A stretch of DNA of 31,733 nucleotides, from NCBI GenBank assembly GCA_910586005.1, contig CAJUHG010000031.1, positions 1 through 31,733 of the forward strand, in the 5' to 3' direction. Below, in pieces: positions 8,701 through 15,466 of the stretch. The DNA comes from an uncultured Lachnospiraceae bacterium (GTDB lineage Bacteria; Bacillota; Clostridia; Lachnospirales; Lachnospiraceae). The position numbers and the translations under genes are program-made. The notes below the pieces were generated by a model. It was not told the origin of the DNA, did not search any database, and saw nothing but the letters and a program-made list of their open reading frames with translations. Each line of letters opens with the position of its first letter. Position 1 is the first letter of the stretch.

Positions 8701-9420
8701 AAATTGCTTCATGGTCATATAGGATTCAGTGGGTTCTCCTAAAAAGGTGTCTGTTTTCGCTTTTGACTGATTTCGACTGAGGATTTCTGGTAAATCAATC
8801 GCCTCCATTCCAAATTCTTCAAAATGTGCTTTTAATTTGATGTAGTCTTCTGATTCATTCCATATATCCTGTATGCTTCTATCAATCATTTCAAACCCTG
8901 GCAACTCTTCTTGTTTTTCTTCATATATGAGTTGATAAGTCTCTAATATTTTATCTTCATCTAGAGTCAAGTAGAGCAATGCTGTATAAAGTGAGGTGCA
9001 GGAATAACGGCCCGTATATGTCTCTCCATTTATAAAGGTTTTGGCTGAAACGTATTTCAATATGGCAGTAACCCAAGGAGAATTTCCATAGGAGTCTGAT
9101 TCCAAACCTGCTTGTTCCAAAATCTCTTGATTGTATTCCAATTCTTTTTTTAACACTGTCTTCTCATCATACTCTTCCTCTAGGAATTTTTCTGCCTGTT
9201 CTGGTTTTTCCAGAAATTCTCCTAAATATGCCTTTGCCTGTTTCAGTGCATAGGAAAGACTCATTTCTACGGTTTCCTCTTCCTCTTCTTTTTCTGTCAT
9301 ATATGTGAAACTGCGATATTCTGCTCCGCTAAACCCCTTTACCTGTTCTTCTGTTTCCCCCCATTGATAGTAAATTCCTGGAGCACGTCCTTTTTTTACC
9401 ACATAAATTTTTTTCTTCAT
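5719..9420 (-). CDS. RNase H1 N-terminal domain / Clp AAA+ / receiver-like / FtsH AAA+ M41 protease fusion
   Basis: 1233 residues from ATG 9420; an ATG 11 codons earlier (9453) has no ribosome binding site, while AAAGGA precedes 9420. Order of parts: residues 3-42, an RNase H1 N-terminal/viroplasmin domain (KKIYVVKKGRAPGIYYQW ... VKGFSGAEYRSF) that binds RNA:DNA hybrid or dsRNA in its family; 45-280, mostly acidic helices; 285-585, Clp/AAA_2-type ATPase with Walker A GPSGVGKT (345-352) and Walker B LLFDEIEK; about 640-745, a degenerate receiver-like region; 800-1050, FtsH-type AAA with GPPGTGKT (855-862), LFIDEVDA and arginine finger ERRFD; then an M41 zinc protease with HESGH (1067-1071) and third-ligand candidate Asp1139. 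Unlike cellular FtsH it has no membrane segment, so it should be soluble. It has its own promoter and terminator and is divergent from an RNase HIII gene. A role in hybrid-triggered proteolysis is inference. Confidence 0.88.
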   Translation of the reverse strand: MKKKIYVVKKGRAPGIYYQWGETEEQVKGFSGAEYRSFTYMTEKEEEEETVEMSLSYALKQAKAYLGEFLEKPEQAEKFLEEEYDEKTVLKKELEYNQEILEQAGLESDSYGNSPWVTAILKYVSAKTFINGETYTGRYSCTSLYTALLYLTLDEDKILETYQLIYEEKQEELPGFEMIDRSIQDIWNESEDYIKLKAHFEEFGMEAIDLPEILSRNQSKAKTDTFLGEPTESYMTMKQFIKQGEHTVMGLYRELVSNPVYRQELLEISGPFRNPDLETKETNETKASMQYIIMQTGAIKEALDRQIIGQNDVIDKFEKSYFHIEKMINAGHKKKGPRHAYLFTGPSGVGKTFMAEIIADTLNIPYKRFDMSGYVDQHTVTELTGNSTLYKDSKPGVLTKFVKEHPRCVLLFDEIEKACKEVILLFLQILDEGKCNDKHYDKDINFQNTIVILTTNAGKQLYQDAENENLTLLSDTVIIDALKKDTYPGSKVPFFPPEIISRMSSHTVIMFNHLRADAILKIIKKDLDKQLKLLKEEYGYDIEDKDGKLAATVLYSMGSSMDARNATVLAGKLIDSALLSFLTLTEEKMGLDWCNSIRKIIWKHDFSGTTDEIQQFYSGEKCCVIAVFGQVKEIPDKRLTENNVQIKATTNLEEFMQILRKENVILTAIDYECGMEEKENNLSIVNIRTEGSKVFSNIRKEYGDIPVYILYGDKGYSYSPREKRELFHRGTFGFIHREKIQIELPNCYTAICFQKTMETLSLRHQRLTYDLRNELDEKQKSGRIVFCNFKLEPVVEAEDKDLLLSADMQPNTHWDDICVSEKIKDELNHFINFLKNPKKYIQAGFRIPKGVLMYGPPGTGKTSLARVVATESGVSFLEIGADVLSNKGADEVRRVFRTARKYAPAVLFIDEVDAIGTDRQLTNGNTTLNALLTEMDGFKKINDKPIFIMAATNLKKQIDHALERRFDIAFEIGLPNAEGRKWMLKRLIREQYSDMFDVSDEEIDSIVHRSENHSFADIENMIQTALREAFRAGKLVDDILLDEAFESIHGEARKVSSLETMKRTAYHESGHALIQLSHNRIPDYMSIVARGQFGGYVKSSSSDEYFTKELLLEKICECLGGRAAEMVCGYGITPGAATDLQHATELATWMVCSLGMYEEEVGLAVISQEKLAYNEKVKNLINQILSEQLQRAKIIINNNRDALERLVKAVMDSEKKYLTKKEIEAVYNRSDKS

Positions 9421-9476
9421 ACAATGTTCCTTTCTTGACGGTTCCAAAACCATTTTATTTAGATTTTGACATATTT

Positions 9477-9505
9477 ATTTTAACGTTCTACATAAATAAT
9501 GTCAA
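9477..9505 (-). promoter_or_regulatory. Sigma-A promoter for the AAA+ protease gene
   Basis: On the minus strand, TTGACA (9505-9500), a 17-base spacer and TAAAAT (9482-9477). The predicted start near 9470 leaves the ATG at 9453 only about 17 bases downstream with no ribosome binding site, which supports starting translation at 9420. Confidence 0.8.
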
Positions 9506-9506
9506 T

Positions 9507-9522
9507 GTTACGCCGAGCGAAC
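9507..9522. promoter_or_regulatory. Small imperfect palindrome between divergent promoters
   Basis: GTTaCGC CGA GCGAAC: arms GTT-CGC and GCG-AAC with one bulged base, just upstream of the minus promoter's -35 and about 30 bases before the plus promoter. Possible operator shared by both genes; weak evidence. Confidence 0.25.
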
Positions 9523-9550
9523 TAATACATCATAGCAGAACATGGACACC

Positions 9551-9579
9551 TTGACACTATATAAACCCAATGATAAAAT
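9551..9579 (+). promoter_or_regulatory. Sigma-A promoter for the RNase HIII gene
   Basis: TTGACA (9551-9556), 17-base spacer, TAAAAT (9574-9579). Same -35, same -10 and same spacing as the opposing promoter of the protease gene, so both should have similar basal strength. Confidence 0.8.
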
Positions 9580-9645
9580 ATTTTTGTATTTATCAAACAT
9601 AGAGAATAATAAAATTGAAACTACAAAACTGGAAGGAAAGAAATT

Positions 9646-10743
9646 ATGGGAAAAGAAACCAGAGAATATTATTCATTTGTACCAATGAATAAACCCAAAA
9701 TATTAGACTGCATAAAAGAAAAGTATGGAGAATATGAAAAGTCCAATGAGGAATATGTGGAAGGGTATTACAAATTTAAAAATAAATGTTTTATTAAAGT
9801 ATACAAAGATAAATACAAAGATGGTAAAAAGGAAAGAAATGGAAAAATTCTCATGTATGGCCGGAATGAGGATTATCAAGAGTTTAGGGAAAAAGATATG
9901 CGTTTTAATGGTAGTCATGTAGAAGAATCAAAAGCAGATTCTCCTCTTATTTCAGAGTTGAATTTCAAATATCAAACAATTGGGAGTGATGAAAGTGGCA
10001 AGGGAGAAACTTTTAAATATTTAGTTATCACAGCCGCATATGTTGATGGTGCAAACGATGTAAAAAGATTTATCAAATTGGGAGTTGATGATTCTAAGGA
10101 AATTGAAAAGAAAATCCAAATAATTGGAAAAGAAGTTACTCATATTCATAGCTGGGATGAACTTTTGAAAAACCTCGATGAGAAGAAACTTTTTGTTACA
10201 GATTGCTCTGTGACAAAAATTATTACAAATGAGGAATATAATAAAAGGTGCTGTGAAAAAGGAGAGAATATAAATGATATTATAAAAGAGGCACATTTAG
10301 AAGTATTAAGAGAAGTTTATAAAAACCATCCTAATAGCATGATTGTAGTGGATAATTTTTATGGAGAAAGTAAAAAAGCTATAGCTAAATTTAAAGAAGA
10401 ACTATCCTCTGGAGATTTCCCAACAGACTCTGACCATATATTTATGACTGTGAAAGCTGATTCTAAGATTATGGCTGTTTCTTTAGCATCAGTGATAAGT
10501 GTCTATATATGTAATCTTGGTTACGATTACGTTCAGAAAGTTTTAGATGATTATAAGAAAGACCCTGAAGAGGAACTCCTTCTACATAGTAATAAAAAGG
10601 AAAATAAAAAGTGCGCAGACGAAGCATTAGTAGAATTTTTTTTAAAACTTAAACCAGATTTGCTGGAAGACTTTATCAATAAATATACAAAAAAAAATTT
10701 TACTAATGTTCAAGCTGCAATAAACAAGATGAAACAAAAATAA
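9646..10743 (+). CDS. RNase HIII-family ribonuclease
   Basis: 365 residues, longer than the usual 300-310. The N-terminal 80-90 residues, ending with NGKILMYGRNEDYQEF, match the TBP-like substrate-binding domain of RNase HIII. The catalytic domain carries GSDESGKGE (Asp115, Glu116; the family usually has GSDEVGTGD), VDDSKEI (Asp149), VDNF (Asp236) and VKADSKIMAVSLASVIS (Asp272), so the acidic metal-binding set expected for cleaving the RNA strand of RNA:DNA hybrids is present. The glycine-rich motif and the long lysine-rich C-terminus are divergent, which suggests a specialised accessory paralogue and not the housekeeping rnhC. AAGGAAAG precedes the start. A near-consensus promoter and a strong terminator make it monocistronic, divergent from a protease fused to a hybrid-binding domain. 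Confidence 0.85.
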   Translation: MGKETREYYSFVPMNKPKILDCIKEKYGEYEKSNEEYVEGYYKFKNKCFIKVYKDKYKDGKKERNGKILMYGRNEDYQEFREKDMRFNGSHVEESKADSPLISELNFKYQTIGSDESGKGETFKYLVITAAYVDGANDVKRFIKLGVDDSKEIEKKIQIIGKEVTHIHSWDELLKNLDEKKLFVTDCSVTKIITNEEYNKRCCEKGENINDIIKEAHLEVLREVYKNHPNSMIVVDNFYGESKKAIAKFKEELSSGDFPTDSDHIFMTVKADSKIMAVSLASVISVYICNLGYDYVQKVLDDYKKDPEEELLLHSNKKENKKCADEALVEFFLKLKPDLLEDFINKYTKKNFTNVQAAINKMKQK

Positions 10744-10809
10744 AAATTAAAAACTACAGAATGCTTGGAATGGTAGTGTAAATAAAGTTATGTTTCTAAA
10801 CGTAAATAT

Positions 10810-10865
10810 CTCCTTTTTGGTAAGAATTAGGATATGGAAATTCTTATCGAAAAGGAGTATTTTTT
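10810..10865 (+). terminator. Strong Rho-independent terminator after RNase HIII
   Basis: A 19-bp stem, 10810-10828 with 10839-10857 (two G:U pairs, otherwise complementary), loop of ten bases, then TATTTTTT. It lies between the RNase HIII gene and the 3' end of a tetR remnant on the other strand. Confidence 0.8.
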
Positions 10866-10874
10866 GTCTGCTGA

Positions 10875-11026
10875 TTATAGTTCTTGACTTTGAAAAAGCT
10901 GTTTTATTTCTTCTGAAGATTCTTACATTGTCCTCTGAAACCATACTTCTATCCAACCATACATACAACCTATATACAATAAACACTTTTGCTCAGTGGT
11001 GATACATTTTCCCTATTTTGTCTCAT
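10875..11026 (-). pseudogene. tetR remnant: both ends kept, middle deleted
   Basis: Starting at ATG 11026, the minus strand reads MRQNRENVSPLSK, nearly the same as the start of the intact TetR gene at 17987. It then jumps to sequence matching that protein's last 35 residues (YGWIEVWFQR ... EEIKQLFQSQ) with a stop codon in the middle, ending at 10875. About 130 codons, including the DNA-binding domain, are missing. It sits on the left side of a duplicated divergent promoter region. Confidence 0.75.
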
Positions 11027-11143
11027 TTTTTCTCTTCCTATTGACATTTCAAGAGACGGTGATGCAATTATATCGACGATACAAACGTTTCAAAGATATA
11101 GTAGGAAAACTTATTCCAAGAATCAAGTGCACAGAAAGGAAAG
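10990..11143 (+). repeat. Divergent promoter region, copy A of an inverted duplication
   Basis: About 154 bases align without gaps to the reverse complement of 17873-18025, with about 25 mismatches by eye. The shared block includes the tetR start codon and ribosome binding site, TTGACA (11041-11046) with a -10 of TGCAAT facing the hydrolase side, and an ATTATATCGACGATACAAA segment that may hold the TetR operator. Confidence 0.8.
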
Positions 11144-11148
11144 ATAAA

Positions 11149-11283
11149 ATGACACTTACACAAAAACGTATTCTTATTTTATTTATTATTATTGTTATAG
11201 CAGCAGTTTTGGGGCGAGTTGTCTTCCGAGCATTTTTAAACTTTTTGTTAGGTGGCACTATGTTTGGAGGTAACTTTCTATGA
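11149..11283 (+). CDS. Small single-pass membrane protein
   Basis: 44 residues from ATG 11149 with AAAGGA upstream; a longer open frame from 10996 is only the promoter region read through. Residues about 8-30 (ILILFIIIVIAAVLGRVVF) form one membrane helix, followed by a glycine-rich end (LLGGTMFGGNFL). Its stop overlaps the next start by four bases (ATGA), so the two are translationally coupled. It is probably a membrane partner or leader of the hydrolase gene. Function unknown. Confidence 0.5.
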   Translation: MTLTQKRILILFIIIVIAAVLGRVVFRAFLNFLLGGTMFGGNFL

Positions 11284-11861
11284 GTAAAGAGAAAAAAGTG
11301 AAAAAGAAAGATAGAATTATGTGGGGATTTATCTATGTTTTTACATTTATTGCGGCCTTTGGAGGGTCTATTGCGTTCAAAAAGAACCATGATCCATTTA
11401 AGGGAGAATTTAAGGTTAATTGGAATGATTCAGTTGGTAGGGGATATACCAATATTGCCTATGGTGAAGATGAAGCGAATAAATTTGATCTCTATGTTCC
11501 AGCCGATGCTTCTAGAGACAGTTATGGTTTAAAGGAAATCAAAGCGGAGTTTGGTACGCCTGAATATCCTGAATATAATGAAGAAATAAAAGATATTTCT
11601 GCCTTGCTTTGGATAAATGAAAATACCGTTCCTACCCTTGTGGCATATGGGAAATATGATAAAGTACAGCCCTATGAAGGTTCACAAAGACTTCTAAAAG
11701 CACTTAAAGATAACCATGTTCCATATGACTATTATTTATGTGAACATTCAGGTCATGGTCTATAAAATGACAATAAAGTGTATGGGGAATATATGCGGAA
11801 GATATTGAAATACCTTGATACTTATATGCCCATAAAATCAAAGATAAGAAATAGCAATTGA
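11280..11861 (+). pseudogene. Alpha/beta-hydrolase pseudogene (internal deletion and nonsense codon)
   Basis: The N-terminus has a membrane anchor (residues about 13-30), then a hydrolase start (YTNIAYGEDEANKFDLYVP). The sequence then jumps straight to the last third: ISALLWINENTVPTLVAYG with the acid residue in GKYDKVQP and the histidine in CEHSGHG. The central part that should hold the GxSxG nucleophile is missing, a loss of roughly 120 residues. TAA at 11763-11765 then interrupts the frame where the pattern GHGLQNDNK would need CAA; the same frame continues (NDNKVYGEYMRKILKYLDTYMP) to a TGA at 11859-11861. Without the nucleophile it cannot be catalytic. Its former regulator is the tetR remnant on the other side of the promoter. 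Confidence 0.75.
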
Positions 11862-12178
11862 GATGCTCAAGTTTTTGTAACATATTCCTCTTTTCTTTTA
11901 AATGTTTTAGATATAAGATATTTCAATATAAAAATCTTTTCCACTTCTGCCTGTTGGTCAGATAGATGATTCGCTTTGGATACACAGAAGTTTTTGATAC
12001 TATAATAGAAGTTATATTAAATTTCCTTACCCACTTTGTTCTATTGAGAAATCTTTTTGTCTGCATATCCAAGAAAAGATATGCTCTTAATTGCAATATT
12101 TTCTTTTACACATTATAATACTGATTATAAATGATAAAGGATAGATGTTTAAGGAATGGGAAAAGGAGGCATCTTGGA
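11862..12178. other. Gene-poor gap with a possible minus-strand coding remnant
   Basis: About 317 bases without an intact gene. On the minus strand, roughly 11995-11873, an open stretch reads KANHLSDQQAEVEKIF ... SKTFKRKEEYVTKT and stops, which looks like the end of a lost protein I cannot name. A TATAAT near 12115 could serve the downstream response-regulator gene. Nothing else is evident. Confidence 0.3.
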
Positions 12179-12672
12179 GTGAATAAGATTTTGTTGGTTG
12201 AAGATGATATGGAGATTAGCACCATGTTGAAAAATTTTTTGATGACAGAAAATTATGAAGTGGTGACAGCGTTTGATGGTGAGAGTGCTTGTAATAAGTT
12301 TTTTCTAGATACATTTAGTCTAGTTCTGTTGGATTTGATGATACCTAAAATAAGTGGCATTGAGGTGATGAGAAAAATCAGAGAACATCACACGGTTCCA
12401 ATTATCATTATATCAGCAAAAGACACTGATTCTGATAAAACTCTTGGTCTAGGATTAGGAGCGGATGATTATATTACAAAGCCATTTTCTGTAACAGAAG
12501 TATTGGCACGAATCAAGGCAAATATTAGAAGAAGTACACAGTATGCATTAGGATGGGCAGAGGCACAAGAGATACTAAAAAAGGCTGTCTTGTGATGGAC
12601 TTAAATAATTATTCTGTAGCGAAAAAAGGTAATAAGGTAGAACTCACATCAAAAGAGAGAGGGAAACCATGA
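12179..12672 (+). pseudogene. Response regulator with intact receiver but lost DNA-binding domain
   Basis: Start GTG 12179, nine bases after AGGAGG (12164-12169). The receiver domain is complete: acidic pair in LLVEDD, phospho-acceptor Asp52 in VLLDLM, Ser79 in IIISAK and Lys101 in ITKPFS. The reading frame stops at 12595 (LKKAVL). The OmpR-type linker continues in another frame (VMDLNNYSVAKKGNKVELTSKE) and ends abruptly in RGKP with a TGA overlapping the kinase start (ATGA). So there is a one-base frameshift near 12583, and the winged-helix domain has been removed by a deletion of about 80 codons. A receiver-only protein of 138 residues could still be made and could act as a phosphate sink, but not as a transcription factor. 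Confidence 0.75.
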
Positions 12673-13622
12673 GTGATAAAACCATCATGTTTTTTCTGGC
12701 TGTTATAGTTATAGTTCTATTTCTTGTTGTTTTATATCAGCGGTTCGCCTTTCGTAGAGGGATACAGATGAAACTTGGACAGATCAATAAAAAATTAGAG
12801 GAAATCTTACAAACAAACAGTGATGAGAAAATAATGATATTTACAGATAATCTTGTACTAAAAGAATTAGATGCACAGATTAATTGTTTGTTGGTAGACC
12901 GTCAGAAAATAAGAGCAGACTTTAAAAGAGAGGAAATCTCTTCTAAAAAAATGTTGTCTAATATATCCCATGATATAAAAACGCCATTGACAGTCATATT
13001 GGGGTATTTGGAAATTATGCGTTTGAATTATGTGGATGATGAAATGCTGAAAAAGGCAGAGGCAAAGGCAAAACAAGTGATGGAGTTGATTAATCAGTTT
13101 TTTACATTAGCAAAGCTAGAGGCTGGAGATACAGATATAACTTTATATAAAATTAATATCTGTGAAGTATACAGAGAAAATGTTTTGGAATTTTATGATA
13201 TTCTGCTTCAGAAAGAATTTAAGGTGGATCTATGTATCCCAGAAACATCTATTTTTATACAGGGAGATAAAAGTGCACTTCAAAGAATTTTATATAATTT
13301 GTTGTCGAATGTTATACGTTATGGTAGTGATGGAAAATATCTAGGTATGTTTTTGCGTCAGGATAAAAGCAATGTATACATAGATGTTGTTGATAAGGGA
13401 AAAGGAATTGAGAAGGAATTTACAGCGAATGTGTTTGACAGGTTATATACGATGGAGGATTCCAGAAATAGAAAAATACAGGGGAATGGATTAGGATTAA
13501 CGATTGCAAGAAACCTTGCCATCCATTTAGGGGGAAATTTATTTTTAAATAGTATACAACAACAAAACAATGAATTTAATGTTTTCCTATCCCATCAAAC
13601 GACAACAGATATTGATTGGTGA
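12669..13622 (+). CDS. Membrane sensor histidine kinase, altered C-terminus
   Basis: 317 residues. One membrane helix at about 6-24, no sizeable extracellular sensor, then the dimerisation domain with His101 in NISHDIKTPLT. The ATP-binding domain follows with N box (NLLSNVIRYG), DKGKGI and GNGLGL boxes. It resembles small intramembrane-sensing kinases that control ABC exporters of antimicrobial peptides. The expected family end (FLPIKR-like) is shifted by an apparent extra base near 13590, giving FLSHQTTTDIDW, and the frame runs straight into a fragment of an ABC permease. A deletion has therefore joined this locus to its former transporter. Partner regulator has lost its DNA-binding domain, so the pathway is probably dead. 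Confidence 0.75.
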   Translation: MSDKTIMFFLAVIVIVLFLVVLYQRFAFRRGIQMKLGQINKKLEEILQTNSDEKIMIFTDNLVLKELDAQINCLLVDRQKIRADFKREEISSKKMLSNISHDIKTPLTVILGYLEIMRLNYVDDEMLKKAEAKAKQVMELINQFFTLAKLEAGDTDITLYKINICEVYRENVLEFYDILLQKEFKVDLCIPETSIFIQGDKSALQRILYNLLSNVIRYGSDGKYLGMFLRQDKSNVYIDVVDKGKGIEKEFTANVFDRLYTMEDSRNRKIQGNGLGLTIARNLAIHLGGNLFLNSIQQQNNEFNVFLSHQTTTDIDW

Positions 13623-13728
13623 TTTTACAATGGCGGGCAATACAGTATTTCCTATAATTTTAACCATGATTTCATTTGGTTTTGCCATCTTGTCTATCTA
13701 CAATGTGGAAAATAAGGACTTGATATAG
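13621..13728 (+). pseudogene. C-terminal remnant of an ABC-2 type permease
   Basis: In frame 1 after the kinase stop the sequence reads DFTMAGNTVFPIILTM ... LSIYNVENKDLI and stops at TAG 13726. It is one hydrophobic helix with a short charged tail, typical of the end of a lantibiotic/bacitracin-type ABC permease, consistent with a kinase-transporter locus collapsed by deletion. Confidence 0.5.
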
Positions 13729-13820
13729 CCAAAAGTGATTTACTTTGAAATGAACACGTTCAGAGAACTAGAATAATGATATAAAACAGTTTTACAATTT
13801 GAATGTTATGGAGAAAAAAT

Positions 13821-14318
13821 ATGTTGTACAGACAGGCAAAAGAACAAGATATAGATAGCATTTGTATGTTAATCAAAGATGCAATTATTAATATGGAAAA
13901 GCACAATATTTTCCAATGGGATAATCTATATCCTAACAAGGAAGATTTTATGGAGGATATCAGGAAAGGAGAACTATATGTTGGATTATTAGATGATGAT
14001 ATCGTGGTAGTTTATACTATAAATACAGAATGTGATGCAGAATATCAAAAGGGAGATTGGAAATATTGGGATTGTGAATATCGTGTTTTGCATAGATTAT
14101 GTGTTAATCCAAATTATCAAAATCGAGGAATAGCAAAAAGCACACTTATGTATATAGAAGAAAAATTGCAAAAAATGAATATTACTTCTATAAGGCTTGA
14201 TGTCTATAGTAATAATCCATTTGCATTGGAATTATATTCCAATAGTGGTTATGAAAAAGTGGGATTTGTTGATTGGCAGAAAGGCAGGTTTTATCTTATG
14301 GAAAAATATATAAAGTAA
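13821..14318 (+). CDS. GNAT-family N-acetyltransferase
   Basis: 165 residues starting at ATG 13821, which has GGAG seven bases upstream; the open frame begins six codons earlier without such a site. The GNAT core is clear: RVLHRLCVNPNYQNRGIAKS holds beta-4 and the acetyl-CoA pyrophosphate loop (Q/RxxGxA type), followed by a helix, SIRLDVYSNNPFALELYSNSGYEKVGF (motif B) and a C-terminal LMEKYIK. Substrate is not predictable. It is 84 bases upstream of the PRTase-like gene in the same direction, with no terminator seen between them, so it may be co-transcribed with the PRTase/NADAR pair. Confidence 0.8.
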   Translation: MLYRQAKEQDIDSICMLIKDAIINMEKHNIFQWDNLYPNKEDFMEDIRKGELYVGLLDDDIVVVYTINTECDAEYQKGDWKYWDCEYRVLHRLCVNPNYQNRGIAKSTLMYIEEKLQKMNITSIRLDVYSNNPFALELYSNSGYEKVGFVDWQKGRFYLMEKYIK

Positions 14319-14402
14319 ATGTAACTATTTTGCTATTGCTCGCCACAGTGGGAGTCTATTAAGCTAAAAATATGGTATTAAGATAAAGGGGAAAGATAGA
14401 TT

Positions 14403-15455
14403 ATGATGAATCTCGTTCAGAAATTAGAGGAAAGTATTGCAGATAAGATAAAAAATTACCAAAAACACTTGAATGATTGGAAATTTGATGATGCACATGT
14501 TGATAAGTGGATTAATCAATTTCCAGTAGATGAAAGAATTATTGTTTTGACAGAAACAGATAATTTGTTAGCTCAAAATTATATGTCTAAAAGAAACATA
14601 AAGGAATTTTTTGATGAAATATGGTCAACAGAGGAAATTATGGGAACAAGTCCAAGGTTATCAATGGATAAAATACAGTTTTTGAATATACAAGGTAGAG
14701 GAAATAGTCAACGTAGATTGGTTGATTTATTAGAAAAACACTACTTAAAAACAAAAGGAGTTGCAATTAATAGAGAGAATCATTTTAATATCAACAGGTA
14801 TATTTATTTGGACGATTGTATGTTTACAGGATTTAGATTGATAAAAGATATTAATGATTGGATTGACCATATGCATCCTAATAAAAATACTCAATTAGAT
14901 GTTATCTTTCTGGGAAAGTATAATGGTAATTATAATTATGTGTTTAAGCAGCTTCAGAAAAAATGTTCAGAAAGAAGGATTAATGTAGATATTTATAACA
15001 TGTATGAATATAATAATGATTTGCAGAGCATGCCACCATATGATGTGCTGTGGCCACAGTATATGGAGGATGATGAATATGTGAATGCTTTTGTAAAAGA
15101 GATGGAAGAACAAAAAAAGAACACTGGAAAGGGAGGATTAGGATTTAGAAATCCCTATTTAACAAAGGAGGAATCAAACCTATTCACTTCTAGCCAGAAT
15201 CGTATTATATTTGAAAAAGCGTTATTAAAAAAGGGGGCATATATTTGTAGTTTACCTCAATGTAGAAATGAAAGACTGAAACCTATGGGCTATAGTCATA
15301 TAATATCTCTAGGATTTGGAGCTTTTTTTGCCACTTGTTATAATATATCTAATAATTGTCCATTGGCATTTTGGTGGGGAAATATGCAGAGTTCTTCTTC
15401 AGAAACATTGGGGAAATGGTATCCACTTTTACCAAGGGAAGTACATCAACAATAA
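14403..15455 (+). CDS. Phosphoribosyltransferase-like protein (PRTase-CE type)
   Basis: 350 residues. The key segment is RYIYLDDCMFTGFRLIKDI (132-150): a hydrophobic strand followed by an acidic pair and a TG-containing loop, which is the PRPP-binding loop pattern of type I PRTases. N-terminal helical region about 1-80; after about residue 235 there is a separate region with an asparagine-rich loop and a Cys/His-containing C-terminal part (YICSLPQCRNERLKPMGYSH) that may form a small accessory domain. PRTase-like proteins of this kind have been predicted to belong to nucleotide-based conflict systems; that assignment is from memory of family context. Start has AAAGGGG 11 bases upstream. It is 11 bases from the NADAR gene, so the two are almost certainly one operon and probably act together. 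Confidence 0.65.
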   Translation: MMNLVQKLEESIADKIKNYQKHLNDWKFDDAHVDKWINQFPVDERIIVLTETDNLLAQNYMSKRNIKEFFDEIWSTEEIMGTSPRLSMDKIQFLNIQGRGNSQRRLVDLLEKHYLKTKGVAINRENHFNINRYIYLDDCMFTGFRLIKDINDWIDHMHPNKNTQLDVIFLGKYNGNYNYVFKQLQKKCSERRINVDIYNMYEYNNDLQSMPPYDVLWPQYMEDDEYVNAFVKEMEEQKKNTGKGGLGFRNPYLTKEESNLFTSSQNRIIFEKALLKKGAYICSLPQCRNERLKPMGYSHIISLGFGAFFATCYNISNNCPLAFWWGNMQSSSSETLGKWYPLLPREVHQQ

Positions 15456-15466
15456 AAGGAGATTTT

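Noticed and set aside
9420..9453. ATG 9453 as start of the AAA+ protease gene.
   Set aside because: No ribosome binding site and too close to the predicted transcription start; ATG 9420 has AAAGGA and begins the RNase H1-type domain directly.
10996..11148. Extension of the small membrane protein back to 10996.
   Set aside because: That stretch is the duplicated promoter region and matches non-coding DNA in the inverted copy.
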